NCBI GenBank assembly: GCA_051879195.1
Contig: JBJELO010000217.1
Span: forward strand, 1 to 64,000
Length of the DNA: 64,000 nucleotides
Reading direction: 5' to 3'
Origin: TWA4 sp051879195
Lineage (GTDB): Bacteria; Bacillota; Clostridia; Lachnospirales; Lachnospiraceae
Every line of letters starts with the position of its first letter. Position 1 is the stretch's first letter. A model generated the notes under the pieces. It ran no database searches, was not told the origin of the DNA, and worked only from the letters and a program-made list of their open reading frames with translations. The position numbers were made by a program, and so were the translations under genes. Positions 44,199 to 52,841 of this stretch are shown piece by piece.

Positions 44199-47100
44199 AT
44201 GATTATACCCGGATATTATGAGGATCTGCACATGCTGCATGAACATACCATGCCCAACCGTGCATATTACATTCCCGCATCGGAGAGAATGGACGATCTG
44301 GTGGAAAACAGAGCCCGTTCCGATCGTTTTCAGCTGCTGAACGGAGACTGGAAATTCCGGTATTATGCAAGCATTTACGATTTAACGGACCGGTTTTATG
44401 AAAATGGATACGATACGCAGGCGTTTGATACGGTTCCTGTGCCCGGCGTATGGCAGAATTACGGATACGACCGGCATCAGTATACCAACACCCGATATCC
44501 TTTTCCCATGGATCCGCCCTACGTGCCCCAGGAAAATCCCTGCGGCGCTTATGTGCATGTTTTTGACTACCACAGGGACGAGAGAGCCCCGAAAGCTTTT
44601 CTGAATTTTGAAGGAGTGGATTCCTGTTTTTATGTGTGGTTGAACGGAACGTATGTGGGTTACAGCCAGGTTTCCCATTCCACCAGTGAATTTGATGTAA
44701 CCGGACAGCTTGTGGAGGGCGCCAATACGCTGGCTGTACTGGTACTGAAATGGTGTGACGGCAGTTATCTGGAAGATCAGGACAAATTCCGCATGAGCGG
44801 CATTTTCCGTGATGTGTATCTGCTGAAACGCCCCGAACAGGGAATTTTCGACTATTTCCTGACCACAACGCCCGGGAAAAAACAGGCGCTGGTGGATATC
44901 CGTTTCCGCTATCTGGACGAGGTCATTCCCGGTGAGATCTCCATCTATGACGCCGAAAACCGGCTGTCAGCCCGTACGGATACGGTGGAACTGATCCCCG
45001 TTGAAGAAGAATACCGGACGAAAGTGCAGCTTCGAATCGATGCGCCGGTGCTGTGGAATGCGGAAAATCCCTATCTGTACACCATCGTTTACCGGTTTGG
45101 AGAGGAAGTTATTACAGACCGGGTGGGCATCCGCCGGATCTGTGTGGAAAATCAGGTGGTTACCATCAATGGAATCAACGTGAAATTCCATGGCACGAAC
45201 CGGCACGACAGTGATCCTGTGACCGGCTTTGTCATCAGCACGGAGCAGATGAAGAAAGATCTCCTGCTGATGAAACAGCACAACATGAACGCCATCCGCA
45301 CCAGCCATTATCCCAACGCACCCCAGTTTTACCAGCTCTGCGACCAGTACGGATTTTTTGTTATCGATGAAGCCGATGTGGAAAGCCATGGAACGGCCGA
45401 TGTCTACATGAAGAATGCCGACTGGGATACGAGAAGGATGCGCTGGAACCGTGCCATTGCTGACAACCCCGATTTTACAGAAGCCACGGTGGACAGGGTG
45501 CAGCGTTGCGTACACCGGGACAAAAACCGCCCCTGTGTCGTGATCTGGTCCATGGGCAATGAATGTGCCTACGGATGTACCTTTGAGGAAGCATTGAAAT
45601 GGACGAAGCAGTTTGACAAAAGCCGCCTGACCCATTATGAAAGTGCCAGATATACTTCGGGCGACCGCAGGTATGATTTCTCCAATCTGGATCTTCACAG
45701 CCGCATGTATCCTTCTTTCGCCGAAATCGGATCATACTTCAGAAGTAATCCTGACAAACCCTACGTGATGTGCGAATATTCCCATGCCATGGGCAACGGC
45801 CCCGGCGATTTCGAGGAGTATTTCCAGCTGATCCAGCAGCATGACGGATTCTGCGGCGGTTTTGTATGGGAATGGTGCGACCATGCCATTTATAAAGGAA
45901 AGAATCCGGACGGAAAAGTCATGTACTTCTATGGCGGCGACCATCATGAGGAACCCCATGACGGCAATTTCTGCATGGACGGTCTGGTTTATCCTGACAG
46001 ACGTCCTCACACCGGCCTTCTGGAATTCAAAAATGTGCACCGTCCCGCCCGCGTGGTGTCATTTGATCCGCAAACAGGCAGACTCACCCTGCACAATTAT
46101 ATGGATTTCACCAGCCTGCGGAATTATGTGAATATCCGCTGCACAATCACCTGTGACGGGGAAACGGTTCAGACGGAAACGTTCACAGGCAGAAAAGTAC
46201 CCGATATCAGGCCCCATAAAGAAGGCGAACTTACACTGGCTCTTCAGGTGCCGGATCAGGGCAAATGCTATCTGAAGGTGGAATATCTGCCGGTTCATGA
46301 CAGCGGACACAGTGAGCAGGTCGGCGACAGCGTACTGTCTGCAGAAAGCAGTTCCCTCGGCTTCGATGAAATCCCGCTGGAGAATCAGAACCCCGAAAAC
46401 AGGACTGCTCAGGCGCTCAGAAACGGCGGAGATATCAATTTTGCTGTCAGACCGGCAGCAGAACTGACAAACGGAGAAATCCAGGTGGAGGAAAGTGACC
46501 GTTATCTGCATATTCGCCATCCGTTTTTCACATATACCTACAACAAGCTGACCGGTCTGTTTGAGAAAATGGTGTACGAACAGAATCAGATTCTGGATCA
46601 TCCCATGGAAGTGAACATCTGGAGAGCCCCTACGGATAATGACCGCAATATCAAAAAAATCTGGCGGGAAGCCCATTACGACCGTATCGTGACGCGCGCT
46701 TACAAAACCACTTACCGGAAAGAAGAGGGAAAAGTATGTATCCACAGCACCATGTCCGTATCAGCCATAACGATACAGCGGATCCTGAATCTGGAAACAG
46801 ACTGGACCGTCACCGACAGGGGCAGAATCGAAGTCACCATGCAGGTGGAAAAGGATATGGAATTCCCTATGCTGCCCCGATTTGGTCTCCGTATGTTCCT
46901 GCCTGAACAGATGCAGCAGGTAACTTACTGCGGCCTTGGCCCCACAGAAAGCTACCGGGACAAACGCAGAGCCTGCAGCTACGGCATTTACACCGGTACA
47001 GCAGCCTCCATGCATGAAGATTACATCCGTCCCCAGGAAAACGGAAGCCACGATGGCTGTGACTACGTGATCATAAAAGGAGCATGCATCGGCCTGGCAG

Positions 47101-47336
47101 CAGTCAGTACAGAACCGTTCTCTTTCAACGCTTCCATTTATACACAGGAGGAACTGACAGAAAAAGCACACAACTATGAACTGGAGCCCTGCGGACACAC
47201 CGCTCTTTGCCTGGACTACCGCCAGAACGGTATCGGCTCAAACAGCTGCGGCCCGGAACTGGATGAAAAATACCGTTTCGCGGAAAATCATTTCATATAT
47301 AATATGTTGCTGATCCCTTTTATGGAGCAGCAGTAA
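44199..47336 (+). CDS. Beta-galactosidase, glycoside hydrolase family 2 (LacZ type)
   Basis: This 1045-aa protein has the five-domain LacZ layout: jelly-roll NGDWKFRYY...VPGVWQNYGYDRHQYTN, Ig-like domains, a TIM barrel with FHGTNRHDSDP and IRTSHYPN, acid/base Glu about 455 in SMGNECAYG, nucleophile Glu about 526 in VMCEYSHAMGNG, and the large C-terminal beta domain (GLGPTESYRDKRRA). It has no signal peptide. AAGGAGGA precedes the chosen ATG at 44199. In this locus it would take galactose from xyloglucan side chains after fucose removal. It is LacZ-like in full length. Confidence 0.93.
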   Translation: MIIPGYYEDLHMLHEHTMPNRAYYIPASERMDDLVENRARSDRFQLLNGDWKFRYYASIYDLTDRFYENGYDTQAFDTVPVPGVWQNYGYDRHQYTNTRYPFPMDPPYVPQENPCGAYVHVFDYHRDERAPKAFLNFEGVDSCFYVWLNGTYVGYSQVSHSTSEFDVTGQLVEGANTLAVLVLKWCDGSYLEDQDKFRMSGIFRDVYLLKRPEQGIFDYFLTTTPGKKQALVDIRFRYLDEVIPGEISIYDAENRLSARTDTVELIPVEEEYRTKVQLRIDAPVLWNAENPYLYTIVYRFGEEVITDRVGIRRICVENQVVTINGINVKFHGTNRHDSDPVTGFVISTEQMKKDLLLMKQHNMNAIRTSHYPNAPQFYQLCDQYGFFVIDEADVESHGTADVYMKNADWDTRRMRWNRAIADNPDFTEATVDRVQRCVHRDKNRPCVVIWSMGNECAYGCTFEEALKWTKQFDKSRLTHYESARYTSGDRRYDFSNLDLHSRMYPSFAEIGSYFRSNPDKPYVMCEYSHAMGNGPGDFEEYFQLIQQHDGFCGGFVWEWCDHAIYKGKNPDGKVMYFYGGDHHEEPHDGNFCMDGLVYPDRRPHTGLLEFKNVHRPARVVSFDPQTGRLTLHNYMDFTSLRNYVNIRCTITCDGETVQTETFTGRKVPDIRPHKEGELTLALQVPDQGKCYLKVEYLPVHDSGHSEQVGDSVLSAESSSLGFDEIPLENQNPENRTAQALRNGGDINFAVRPAAELTNGEIQVEESDRYLHIRHPFFTYTYNKLTGLFEKMVYEQNQILDHPMEVNIWRAPTDNDRNIKKIWREAHYDRIVTRAYKTTYRKEEGKVCIHSTMSVSAITIQRILNLETDWTVTDRGRIEVTMQVEKDMEFPMLPRFGLRMFLPEQMQQVTYCGLGPTESYRDKRRACSYGIYTGTAASMHEDYIRPQENGSHDGCDYVIIKGACIGLAAVSTEPFSFNASIYTQEELTEKAHNYELEPCGHTALCLDYRQNGIGSNSCGPELDEKYRFAENHFIYNMLLIPFMEQQ

Positions 47337-47386
47337 TCAACAGCCAGGAAAACTGTCTTCCTGATTGGAAGCGGACTGGATAATGA

Positions 47387-47881
47387 TTATGTAAAATACC
47401 CCTGAAGACTTTTCTGCAGCTGTCTGCGGATGCGGTGCATCCTCATCTTGATGGAGCCGCAGCTGGTGTGGTATTCCCTGGCAAGTTCCTTAATATTGTA
47501 ACCTTCTTCATAGTGGCGGATGATCAACCGGAGATCCTGTGGATTAAGCTGTCTGGCAATTTCGGGGTACAGATCCAGAATCGTGATGCAGTCATCTTCA
47601 AAATTTGCGCTGTCGCTGATGGTTTCTGAAATACTGCTGAGATCTTCGTAGTACAGATTTTCTTCCAGAATGTGGAGAATACGGTACCGTGCGGTCTGAT
47701 ACAGCCAGCCACCGATATTTTCGTGCTTTTGAAGTTCATCAGCTTTCTGATAGGCAATCAGCAAAGTGTCCTGGACAACATCCGCTGCAAAATTTCTGTC
47801 ATCACAGATATTTTTAGCGTACTGGTACAGGGGCTTGTAATATTTGCGTGAGAGCATCAGGATAAAATCTTCGTTTGTCAT
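47387..47881 (-). CDS. ECF-type RNA polymerase sigma factor
   Basis: This 164-aa protein has sigma region 2 (YKPLYQYAKNICDDRNFAAD, VVQDTLLIAYQKADEL, then GGWLYQTARYRILHIL) and region 4 (LIIRHYEEGYNIKELAREYH followed by SCGSIKMRMHRIRRQLQ). The start at 47881 has GGAGG. No anti-sigma gene is adjacent, which is unusual for an ECF factor. It is convergent with the GH2 gene and divergent from the esterase gene, with a long structured leader on its upstream side. Confidence 0.88.
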   Translation of the reverse strand: MTNEDFILMLSRKYYKPLYQYAKNICDDRNFAADVVQDTLLIAYQKADELQKHENIGGWLYQTARYRILHILEENLYYEDLSSISETISDSANFEDDCITILDLYPEIARQLNPQDLRLIIRHYEEGYNIKELAREYHTSCGSIKMRMHRIRRQLQKSLQGYFT

Positions 47882-47947
47882 AGGGGACCTCCGTACGGGC
47901 AGATAAGCCGGTCTGAGTAGAAGAACCGGCATTTACTGGCAGAAGTC

Positions 47948-48060
47948 TTCCCATCCGGCTGCCTGATGCCGGATGGGAACAGGTGATTCTGCGGACACCG
48001 GCACAGTCAGCTGGCCGGTGGGTCCGGATTAACTGCCAGGTATCTCCGGTATCACCTGTT
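47948..48060. promoter_or_regulatory. Structured leader of the ECF sigma gene (two strong stems)
   Basis: TTCCCATCCGGC (47948-47959) pairs exactly with 47968-47979. Next, AACAGGTGAT (47978-47987) pairs with ATCACCTGTT (48051-48060), enclosing a further GC-rich stem (CGGAC-ACCGGC with GCCGGT-GG-GTCCG). On the minus strand this is the 5' leader of the sigma factor. It fits no riboswitch class I know; it could also be an inserted palindrome. Confidence 0.5.
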
Positions 48061-48080
48061 TCAGACTTTACTTATTAGTA

Positions 48081-48101
48081 TAAAACGGGGAGACCGTTTT
48101 A
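48081..48101. promoter_or_regulatory. Palindrome in the sigma/esterase intergenic region (possible operator)
   Basis: TAAAACGG and CCGTTTTA are perfect arms with a 5-base centre. The AT-rich sequence that follows (48102-48284) contains a tandem GAATTAGT repeat near 48124 and no gene; it presumably holds the divergent promoters. Confidence 0.45.
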
Positions 48102-48284
48102 TGTTAACTTTCAGTATACTTTAGAATTAGTCGAATTAGTATTATTTAAGACGTTAAAGTATAACGACATAAAAAGCATGTTTACGTGCCGGATAAATGA
48201 TGATAAAATTGAAAAAACAGTACCTGCTCAGAATAAAGCGGGTTTGAACAGGCATTATTAATCTGGTATAAGGAGAACTGAAAC

Positions 48285-49097
48285 ATGAGATATGAAGAGC
48301 TGGATATAAAAGTGAAGGGATATGAGGAAAAAGGCAGGCTGGTTCTTTACCTGCTGGATAATTCACCGGAGATGCGGCCACAGCAGAAGCGGCCGCTGGT
48401 TCTGATCTGTCCGGGCGGGGGGTATGCCATGACTTCCGACAGGGAGGCAGAGCCGCTGGCCATGCGTTTTCTGGCCATGGGATATCATGCGGCCGTGCTT
48501 CGGTACTCAGTGGCACCTGCCCGTTATCCACTGGCACTGCTGCAGCTGTCAAAGTCCGTTTTGTATCTGAAAGAGCATGCGGATACATTTTTCATCGATG
48601 ATGAGCGCATTATTGTTCAGGGATCTTCCGCGGGCGGACATCTGGCGGCCAGTCTGGGTGTTTTCTGGAACAGGCCTTTTCTGGCTGAAACGCTTGGTAC
48701 AGAATCTTCCATGTTGAAACCGGCGGGGCTGATGCTCAGTTATCCTGTGATTACGTCAGGACCTTATGCGCACCGCGGTTCTTTTGCATGTCTTCTGGGT
48801 GAGAGGGAGAAGGAACTGAGCGGGGAGATGTCTCTGGAAAAACAGGTGACGAAGGATACTCCTCCCACTTTTCTGTGGCATACGGAGACAGACGATACGG
48901 TTCCCGTGGAAAATTCACTGCTGTTTTTCCAGGCGTTACATGCACAGGGGGTTCCTGTGGAACTGCATATTTATCCTGTGGGAGGCCACGGCCTTGGTCT
49001 GGCCAATGCCGAGACGGCCAACAGGGACGGATACGGCATTCAGAAAGAGTGCCAGAGCTGGATCGGGCTGGCAGGGCAGTGGCTGGCAGGGATCTGA
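48285..49097 (+). CDS. Alpha/beta hydrolase, acetyl-esterase-like
   Basis: This is a 270-aa cytoplasmic serine hydrolase. The oxyanion loop is CPGGGYAM, nucleophile Ser about 115 is in GSSAGGH, and the catalytic Asp and His are in WHTETDDTVP and VGGHGLGLA. The length and motif order fit the BD-FAE/Axe-type carbohydrate esterases that remove acetyl groups from imported oligosaccharides. Plant xyloglucan and xylan are acetylated, so it may complement the locus. It converges on the tetR-like gene with an 8-base gap. Confidence 0.85.
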   Translation: MRYEELDIKVKGYEEKGRLVLYLLDNSPEMRPQQKRPLVLICPGGGYAMTSDREAEPLAMRFLAMGYHAAVLRYSVAPARYPLALLQLSKSVLYLKEHADTFFIDDERIIVQGSSAGGHLAASLGVFWNRPFLAETLGTESSMLKPAGLMLSYPVITSGPYAHRGSFACLLGEREKELSGEMSLEKQVTKDTPPTFLWHTETDDTVPVENSLLFFQALHAQGVPVELHIYPVGGHGLGLANAETANRDGYGIQKECQSWIGLAGQWLAGI

Positions 49098-49104
49098 AAC
49101 ATAC

Positions 49105-49647
49105 TTACCAGCTGCCGTTTTCTATGATGCTTTTTGAGATGCAGGCCAGGATATCGATGGAATGTTCGATATCCACCTGCATCTGCTGCATTTCCAGGAA
49201 AGAATAAAAACCGCCCTGGATGATAAAGGTCAGCTGTGCATTTTTTTCCAGATCATTTTTATATTCGGGATATTCCCGGAATATCATTTCTTTGATCTGC
49301 ACATCCAGCTGCTGAATCAGGTAACTTCTCCGGGAACCGGAAAACAGAGTCGCGATCAGCTGCGACTGGGACGTGATGGCATGAAAGATGTCTCTGCTCA
49401 GTTCGCAGAGATTTGACAGATTCCTGCCGGGGGACGGGATAGAACGCAGGATGGAGGCAATCATTTCATTTTCCAGACTTTCCGATAAATCGTAGATATC
49501 TTTGTAGTGTTTGTAAAAAGTAGCTTTATTGATCACTGCCAGCTCCGCCAGTTCGGTGACAGTGATTTTTTCAATAGGTTTTCTTGAACGCAGCTCCAGA
49601 AAAGCGTTGATAATGCTGTTTCGGGTTTTCTGAATCCTTAAATCCAT
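49105..49647 (-). CDS. TetR-family transcriptional regulator
   Basis: This 180-aa protein has an N-terminal TetR helix-turn-helix (RIQKTRNSIINAFLELRS, then ITVTELAELAVINKATFYKH) and a C-terminal helical ligand/dimer domain. The ATG at 49647 was chosen from the family's usual N-terminus; the longer frame adds 16 residues without a ribosome site. It is divergent from glgB, with perfect palindromes in between that are likely operators. Confidence 0.87.
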   Translation of the reverse strand: MDLRIQKTRNSIINAFLELRSRKPIEKITVTELAELAVINKATFYKHYKDIYDLSESLENEMIASILRSIPSPGRNLSNLCELSRDIFHAITSQSQLIATLFSGSRRSYLIQQLDVQIKEMIFREYPEYKNDLEKNAQLTFIIQGGFYSFLEMQQMQVDIEHSIDILACISKSIIENGSW

Positions 49648-49753
49648 AAAATAATATCCTTTCTGCAGGAATCTGTATATTTTGCAACAGATCATTTTAA
49701 CAGTTGTTTAAGTAACGGTCCCTGCACATTGCTGATTGTTTCGCGGAAAAAAA

Positions 49754-49774
49754 TTGTTATACTAATGATAACAA
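49754..49774. promoter_or_regulatory. Palindrome, candidate TetR operator 1
   Basis: TTGTTAT and ATAACAA are perfect 7-bp arms with a 7-base centre (actaatg). It overlaps a TTATACT-like -10, placing it where a repressor would block transcription. A further short palindrome GACGGCCGTC lies at 49782-49791. Confidence 0.5.
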
Positions 49775-49813
49775 ATTAAACGACGGCCGTCAATTAAATA
49801 TATATATGTCGCT

Positions 49814-49838
49814 TATACTGAATGGGATATTCAGTATA
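49814..49838. promoter_or_regulatory. Palindrome, candidate TetR operator 2
   Basis: TATACTGAAT and ATTCAGTATA are perfect 10-bp arms around GGGAT, about 75 bases before the glgB start. Confidence 0.5.
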
Positions 49839-49911
49839 CTGCAGCGGAGAAATCCGTCTGTATCATGGGTCAGATCCTTTGATCCCAACATTATATAATG
49901 AGGTAAATACT

Positions 49912-51708
49912 ATGGATATGTATGGATTTTATACAGGTAAAATATTTGATGCACATGAATATCTGGGGTGTCATCTGGAGAATAACGGCGCGGTTTTCCG
50001 CGTATTTGCTCCTGCGGCCGTGAAGGTTGCTTTGATCGGGGAGTTTAATGACTGGCAGGAAACACCCATGGAGAGAATTTACGATAAGAATTTCTGGGAA
50101 TGTCGTGTAGATAATGTGAGGGAAGGGATGATGTATAAGTACAGAGTCTACACACAGATCGGCCGGGTTGTGGATCACTGTGATCCCTACGGATACGGGA
50201 TGGAGCTTCGTCCGCAGAATGCTTCCATTGTGCGGGACATGAAACGGTACTGGTTTCAGGATATGGACTGGATGCACAGGCGGTCAGACTGCAAAAACAG
50301 ACCGCTGAATATTTATGAGGTTCATGCCGGTTCCTGGAGGATGCCGGGCGGCGGATGGCTGAATTACCGGCAGCTGGCAGAGGGACTGATTCCGTATCTG
50401 AAGGAATGCGGATATAATTATGTGGAGCTGCTGCCGCTTAATGAGCATCCCTGCGATGAGTCCTGGGGGTATCAGTGCACGGGATTTTTCAGTCCGACTT
50501 CCCGCTACGGCACCGCCGACGATCTGAAAGCCATGGTGGATCTGTTCCACAGGAATCAGATTGGAGTGCTTCTTGATTTTGTACCGGTACATTTTGCGGT
50601 GGATGATTATGCTCTGGCGGAATTTGACGGAACGCCTCTGTATGAATATCCTCACAATGATGTGGGCTACAATGAATGGGGAAGCCGGAATTTCATGCAT
50701 TCCCGTGGAGAGGTCTGCAGCTTCCTTCAGTCCAGCGCCAATTACTGGCTGAGCGAATACCATATCGACGGCCTGCGCATGGATGCCATCAGCAATATGA
50801 TCTACTGGCAGGGGAATAAGGAGAGAGGTGTGAATAAAAACGCCACTGATTTTCTACAGTATATGAATCAGGGACTGAAAAGGCTGCATAAGGGAATTAT
50901 TCTTGCTGCTGAAGATTCCACATCGTTCCCCAATGTAACAAAGCGCGTGGAGGAAGGCGGACTGGGCTTCGATTACAAATGGGATATGGGCTGGATGAAC
51001 GATACGCTGGCCTATTTTCAGGAAGAACCGGAACCGAGAAAGGCTGATTATCACAAGCTCACATTTTCCATGATGTATTATCCGGAAGAGAATTATCTGC
51101 TTCCCCTGTCCCACGATGAAGTGGTTCACGGCAAAAGAACAATTCTCGATAAAATGAACGGTGAATATGAGGACAAATTTGCACAGGCAAGAGCCATGTA
51201 TACCTATATGTACGCCCATCCCGGAAAGAAACTGAATTTCATGGGCAACGAGCTGGGGCATTTCAGGGAATGGGATGAGAAACGCGAACTGGACTGGAAC
51301 CTGCTGGACTACCCCATGCACAGCGGCTTCCACCATTTTATGAAAATTCTGAATAACCTTTATCTGAACCACAGCGCACTCTGGAGAAAGGATTATGAGA
51401 ATGATGGTTTTTACTGGGTCGACTGTCATGAAGAAGACAAGGGAATCTATATATTCCTCCGAACCGACGGCAGAGAACACATCCTGTGTCTGTTCAACTT
51501 CTCCCCGCAAAACTATGACAACTGGGAAGTAAACCTCCCCGACAATCTCCCGCTGCGTGCCCGCAGCGCCCACCAGCTCATCGACAGCACCCGCCGGGAA
51601 TACGGCGGCCACACCGAAACACCTGCCGACCGGACAATCCCTGTTCGCGGAAACACGCTTCACCTGCCCATGGAACCATACAGCGGGAAACTCTTCTTTT
51701 TAAAATAG
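49912..51708 (+). CDS. glgB: 1,4-alpha-glucan branching enzyme (GlgB, GH13)
   Basis: This 598-aa enzyme makes alpha-1,6 branches in glycogen. It has an N-terminal CBM48 domain (GAVFRVFAPAAVKVALIGEF), the GH13 barrel with YVELLPLNEHPCDESWGYQ, DFVPVHF, nucleophile Asp about 291 in GLRMDAISNM, acid/base Glu about 334 in LAAEDST and LPLSHDEVVHG, plus FMGNELGHFREWDE. The start at 49912 follows GAGGT; longer starts add no recognisable sequence. No other glycogen gene is adjacent. Glucose-1-phosphate from the GH94 enzyme could feed glycogen, a possible link to the locus. The last ~90 codons are strikingly rich in C-ending codons. Confidence 0.92.
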   Translation: MDMYGFYTGKIFDAHEYLGCHLENNGAVFRVFAPAAVKVALIGEFNDWQETPMERIYDKNFWECRVDNVREGMMYKYRVYTQIGRVVDHCDPYGYGMELRPQNASIVRDMKRYWFQDMDWMHRRSDCKNRPLNIYEVHAGSWRMPGGGWLNYRQLAEGLIPYLKECGYNYVELLPLNEHPCDESWGYQCTGFFSPTSRYGTADDLKAMVDLFHRNQIGVLLDFVPVHFAVDDYALAEFDGTPLYEYPHNDVGYNEWGSRNFMHSRGEVCSFLQSSANYWLSEYHIDGLRMDAISNMIYWQGNKERGVNKNATDFLQYMNQGLKRLHKGIILAAEDSTSFPNVTKRVEEGGLGFDYKWDMGWMNDTLAYFQEEPEPRKADYHKLTFSMMYYPEENYLLPLSHDEVVHGKRTILDKMNGEYEDKFAQARAMYTYMYAHPGKKLNFMGNELGHFREWDEKRELDWNLLDYPMHSGFHHFMKILNNLYLNHSALWRKDYENDGFYWVDCHEEDKGIYIFLRTDGREHILCLFNFSPQNYDNWEVNLPDNLPLRARSAHQLIDSTRREYGGHTETPADRTIPVRGNTLHLPMEPYSGKLFFLK

Positions 51709-51751
51709 AAAGTAACCCCTTGTGCAGTTTTGATATTTTTTCATCTATTGT

Positions 51752-51780
51752 TTGACGTGTTTTATGAAATATGGTACAAT
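51752..51780 (+). promoter_or_regulatory. Sigma-70-type promoter of the Nif-like/Hyp operon
   Basis: TTGACG and TACAAT are separated by exactly 17 bases. Transcription would begin near 51787, leaving a leader of about 260 nt before the first gene. Confidence 0.75.
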
Positions 51781-51786
51781 AAAGAC

Positions 51787-52046
51787 AACATGATTGACGC
51801 GACCTGAAGGGTAAGTCCGATGCGGGCGGTTTCGTTTGTTTCTGCCGCTGTTTTCCTCTGACCGGAAGCGCGTGTCAATTGATCAACGATACATCGGCTC
51901 TGACAGTAAGGTTTTTTCCGAACGGGAATAGTCGCGGTACACAGAATCAGGACAGGAATTTTTTCTGACAGGATGTTTTCAGGAGGGGACTCTTTTATTG
52001 TGTATCTGCCCTTGCAGGGTCGGTATACAGTAAAGGAGTTCTTTTT
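51787..52046 (+). promoter_or_regulatory. Long 5' leader of the Nif-like/Hyp operon, possible structured RNA
   Basis: The leader can form an outer stem (ATTGACGCG near 51792 with CGCGTGTCAAT near 51871) around a GC-rich inner hairpin (GCGG...CCGC), and a later stem-like region around GTATctGCCC...GGTATAC just before the ribosome site AAAGGAG. No match to cobalamin, molybdenum-cofactor, TPP, SAM, glycine, purine or c-di-GMP motifs was recognised. It contains no convincing small open frame. Confidence 0.45.
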
Positions 52047-52802
52047 ATGTTGAAGATAGCGGTTTACGGAAAGGGAGGTATCGGTAAGTCAACGATTACC
52101 AGCAATCTGGCGGCGGCATTTGCTGTACTTGGGAAAAAGGTGATTCAGATCGGCTGTGATCCCAAGGCGGATTCCACCATCAATCTGCTGGGCGGGGTGC
52201 CTCTGAAGCCGGTTATGAATTATATGCGGGAAGTGGATGAGGAGCCGGAGAAGATTGAAGATATCGCAAAGCGCGGTTTCGGTGATGTTCTCTGTATTGA
52301 AACCGGTGGTCCCACACCGGGACTGGGATGTGCGGGACGCGGTATCATTGCCACCTTCAATCTGCTGGAGGATCTGGAACTGTTTGAGACCTGCCAGCCG
52401 GATGTGGTTCTGTACGATGTTCTGGGCGATGTGGTCTGCGGCGGATTTGCGGCGCCTATCCGGGAAGGTTATGCGGAGAAGGTACTGATCGTGACCTCAG
52501 GCGAGAAGATGGCTCTCTACGCTGCCAACAATATCAACAGTGCGGTGAAGAATTTTGAGGACCGCAGCTATGCGAAGGTATTCGGCATCGTCATGAACCG
52601 GAGAAATGTGGAAAATGAAGAAGAAAAAGTCCGTGCTTTTGCTGATTCGGTGGGACTGCCCATTGTGGGAGATATTCCCAGGGATCATGATATCAACCGG
52701 TTTGAGGATATGGGAAAGACGGTGATTGAGGGGAATCCGGACCTGCCCATCAGTCAGAGATTTTTCGATCTGGCCAGGATGCTGCTGGCATCGGAAGAGT
52801 AG
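52047..52802 (+). CDS. NifH-like nitrogenase iron-protein homologue, cassette 1
   Basis: This 251-aa homodimeric ATP-driven reductase would carry one [4Fe-4S] cluster between subunits and pass electrons to the NifD/K-like partner. Walker A is YGKGGIGKST (residues 7-16), followed by QIGCDPKADST. The two cluster ligands are Cys95 in GGPTPGLGCAGRGI and Cys131 in DVLGDVVCGGF, both conserved. It is shorter than true NifH (about 290 aa), as in divergent family members. An NifD-like gene follows. It is a paralogue of the protein at 60101-60874. Confidence 0.9.
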   Translation: MLKIAVYGKGGIGKSTITSNLAAAFAVLGKKVIQIGCDPKADSTINLLGGVPLKPVMNYMREVDEEPEKIEDIAKRGFGDVLCIETGGPTPGLGCAGRGIIATFNLLEDLELFETCQPDVVLYDVLGDVVCGGFAAPIREGYAEKVLIVTSGEKMALYAANNINSAVKNFEDRSYAKVFGIVMNRRNVENEEEKVRAFADSVGLPIVGDIPRDHDINRFEDMGKTVIEGNPDLPISQRFFDLARMLLASEE

Positions 52803-52841
52803 CCGATGATGGATGACGGAGAAGTGATGGAGGACCAGTGT

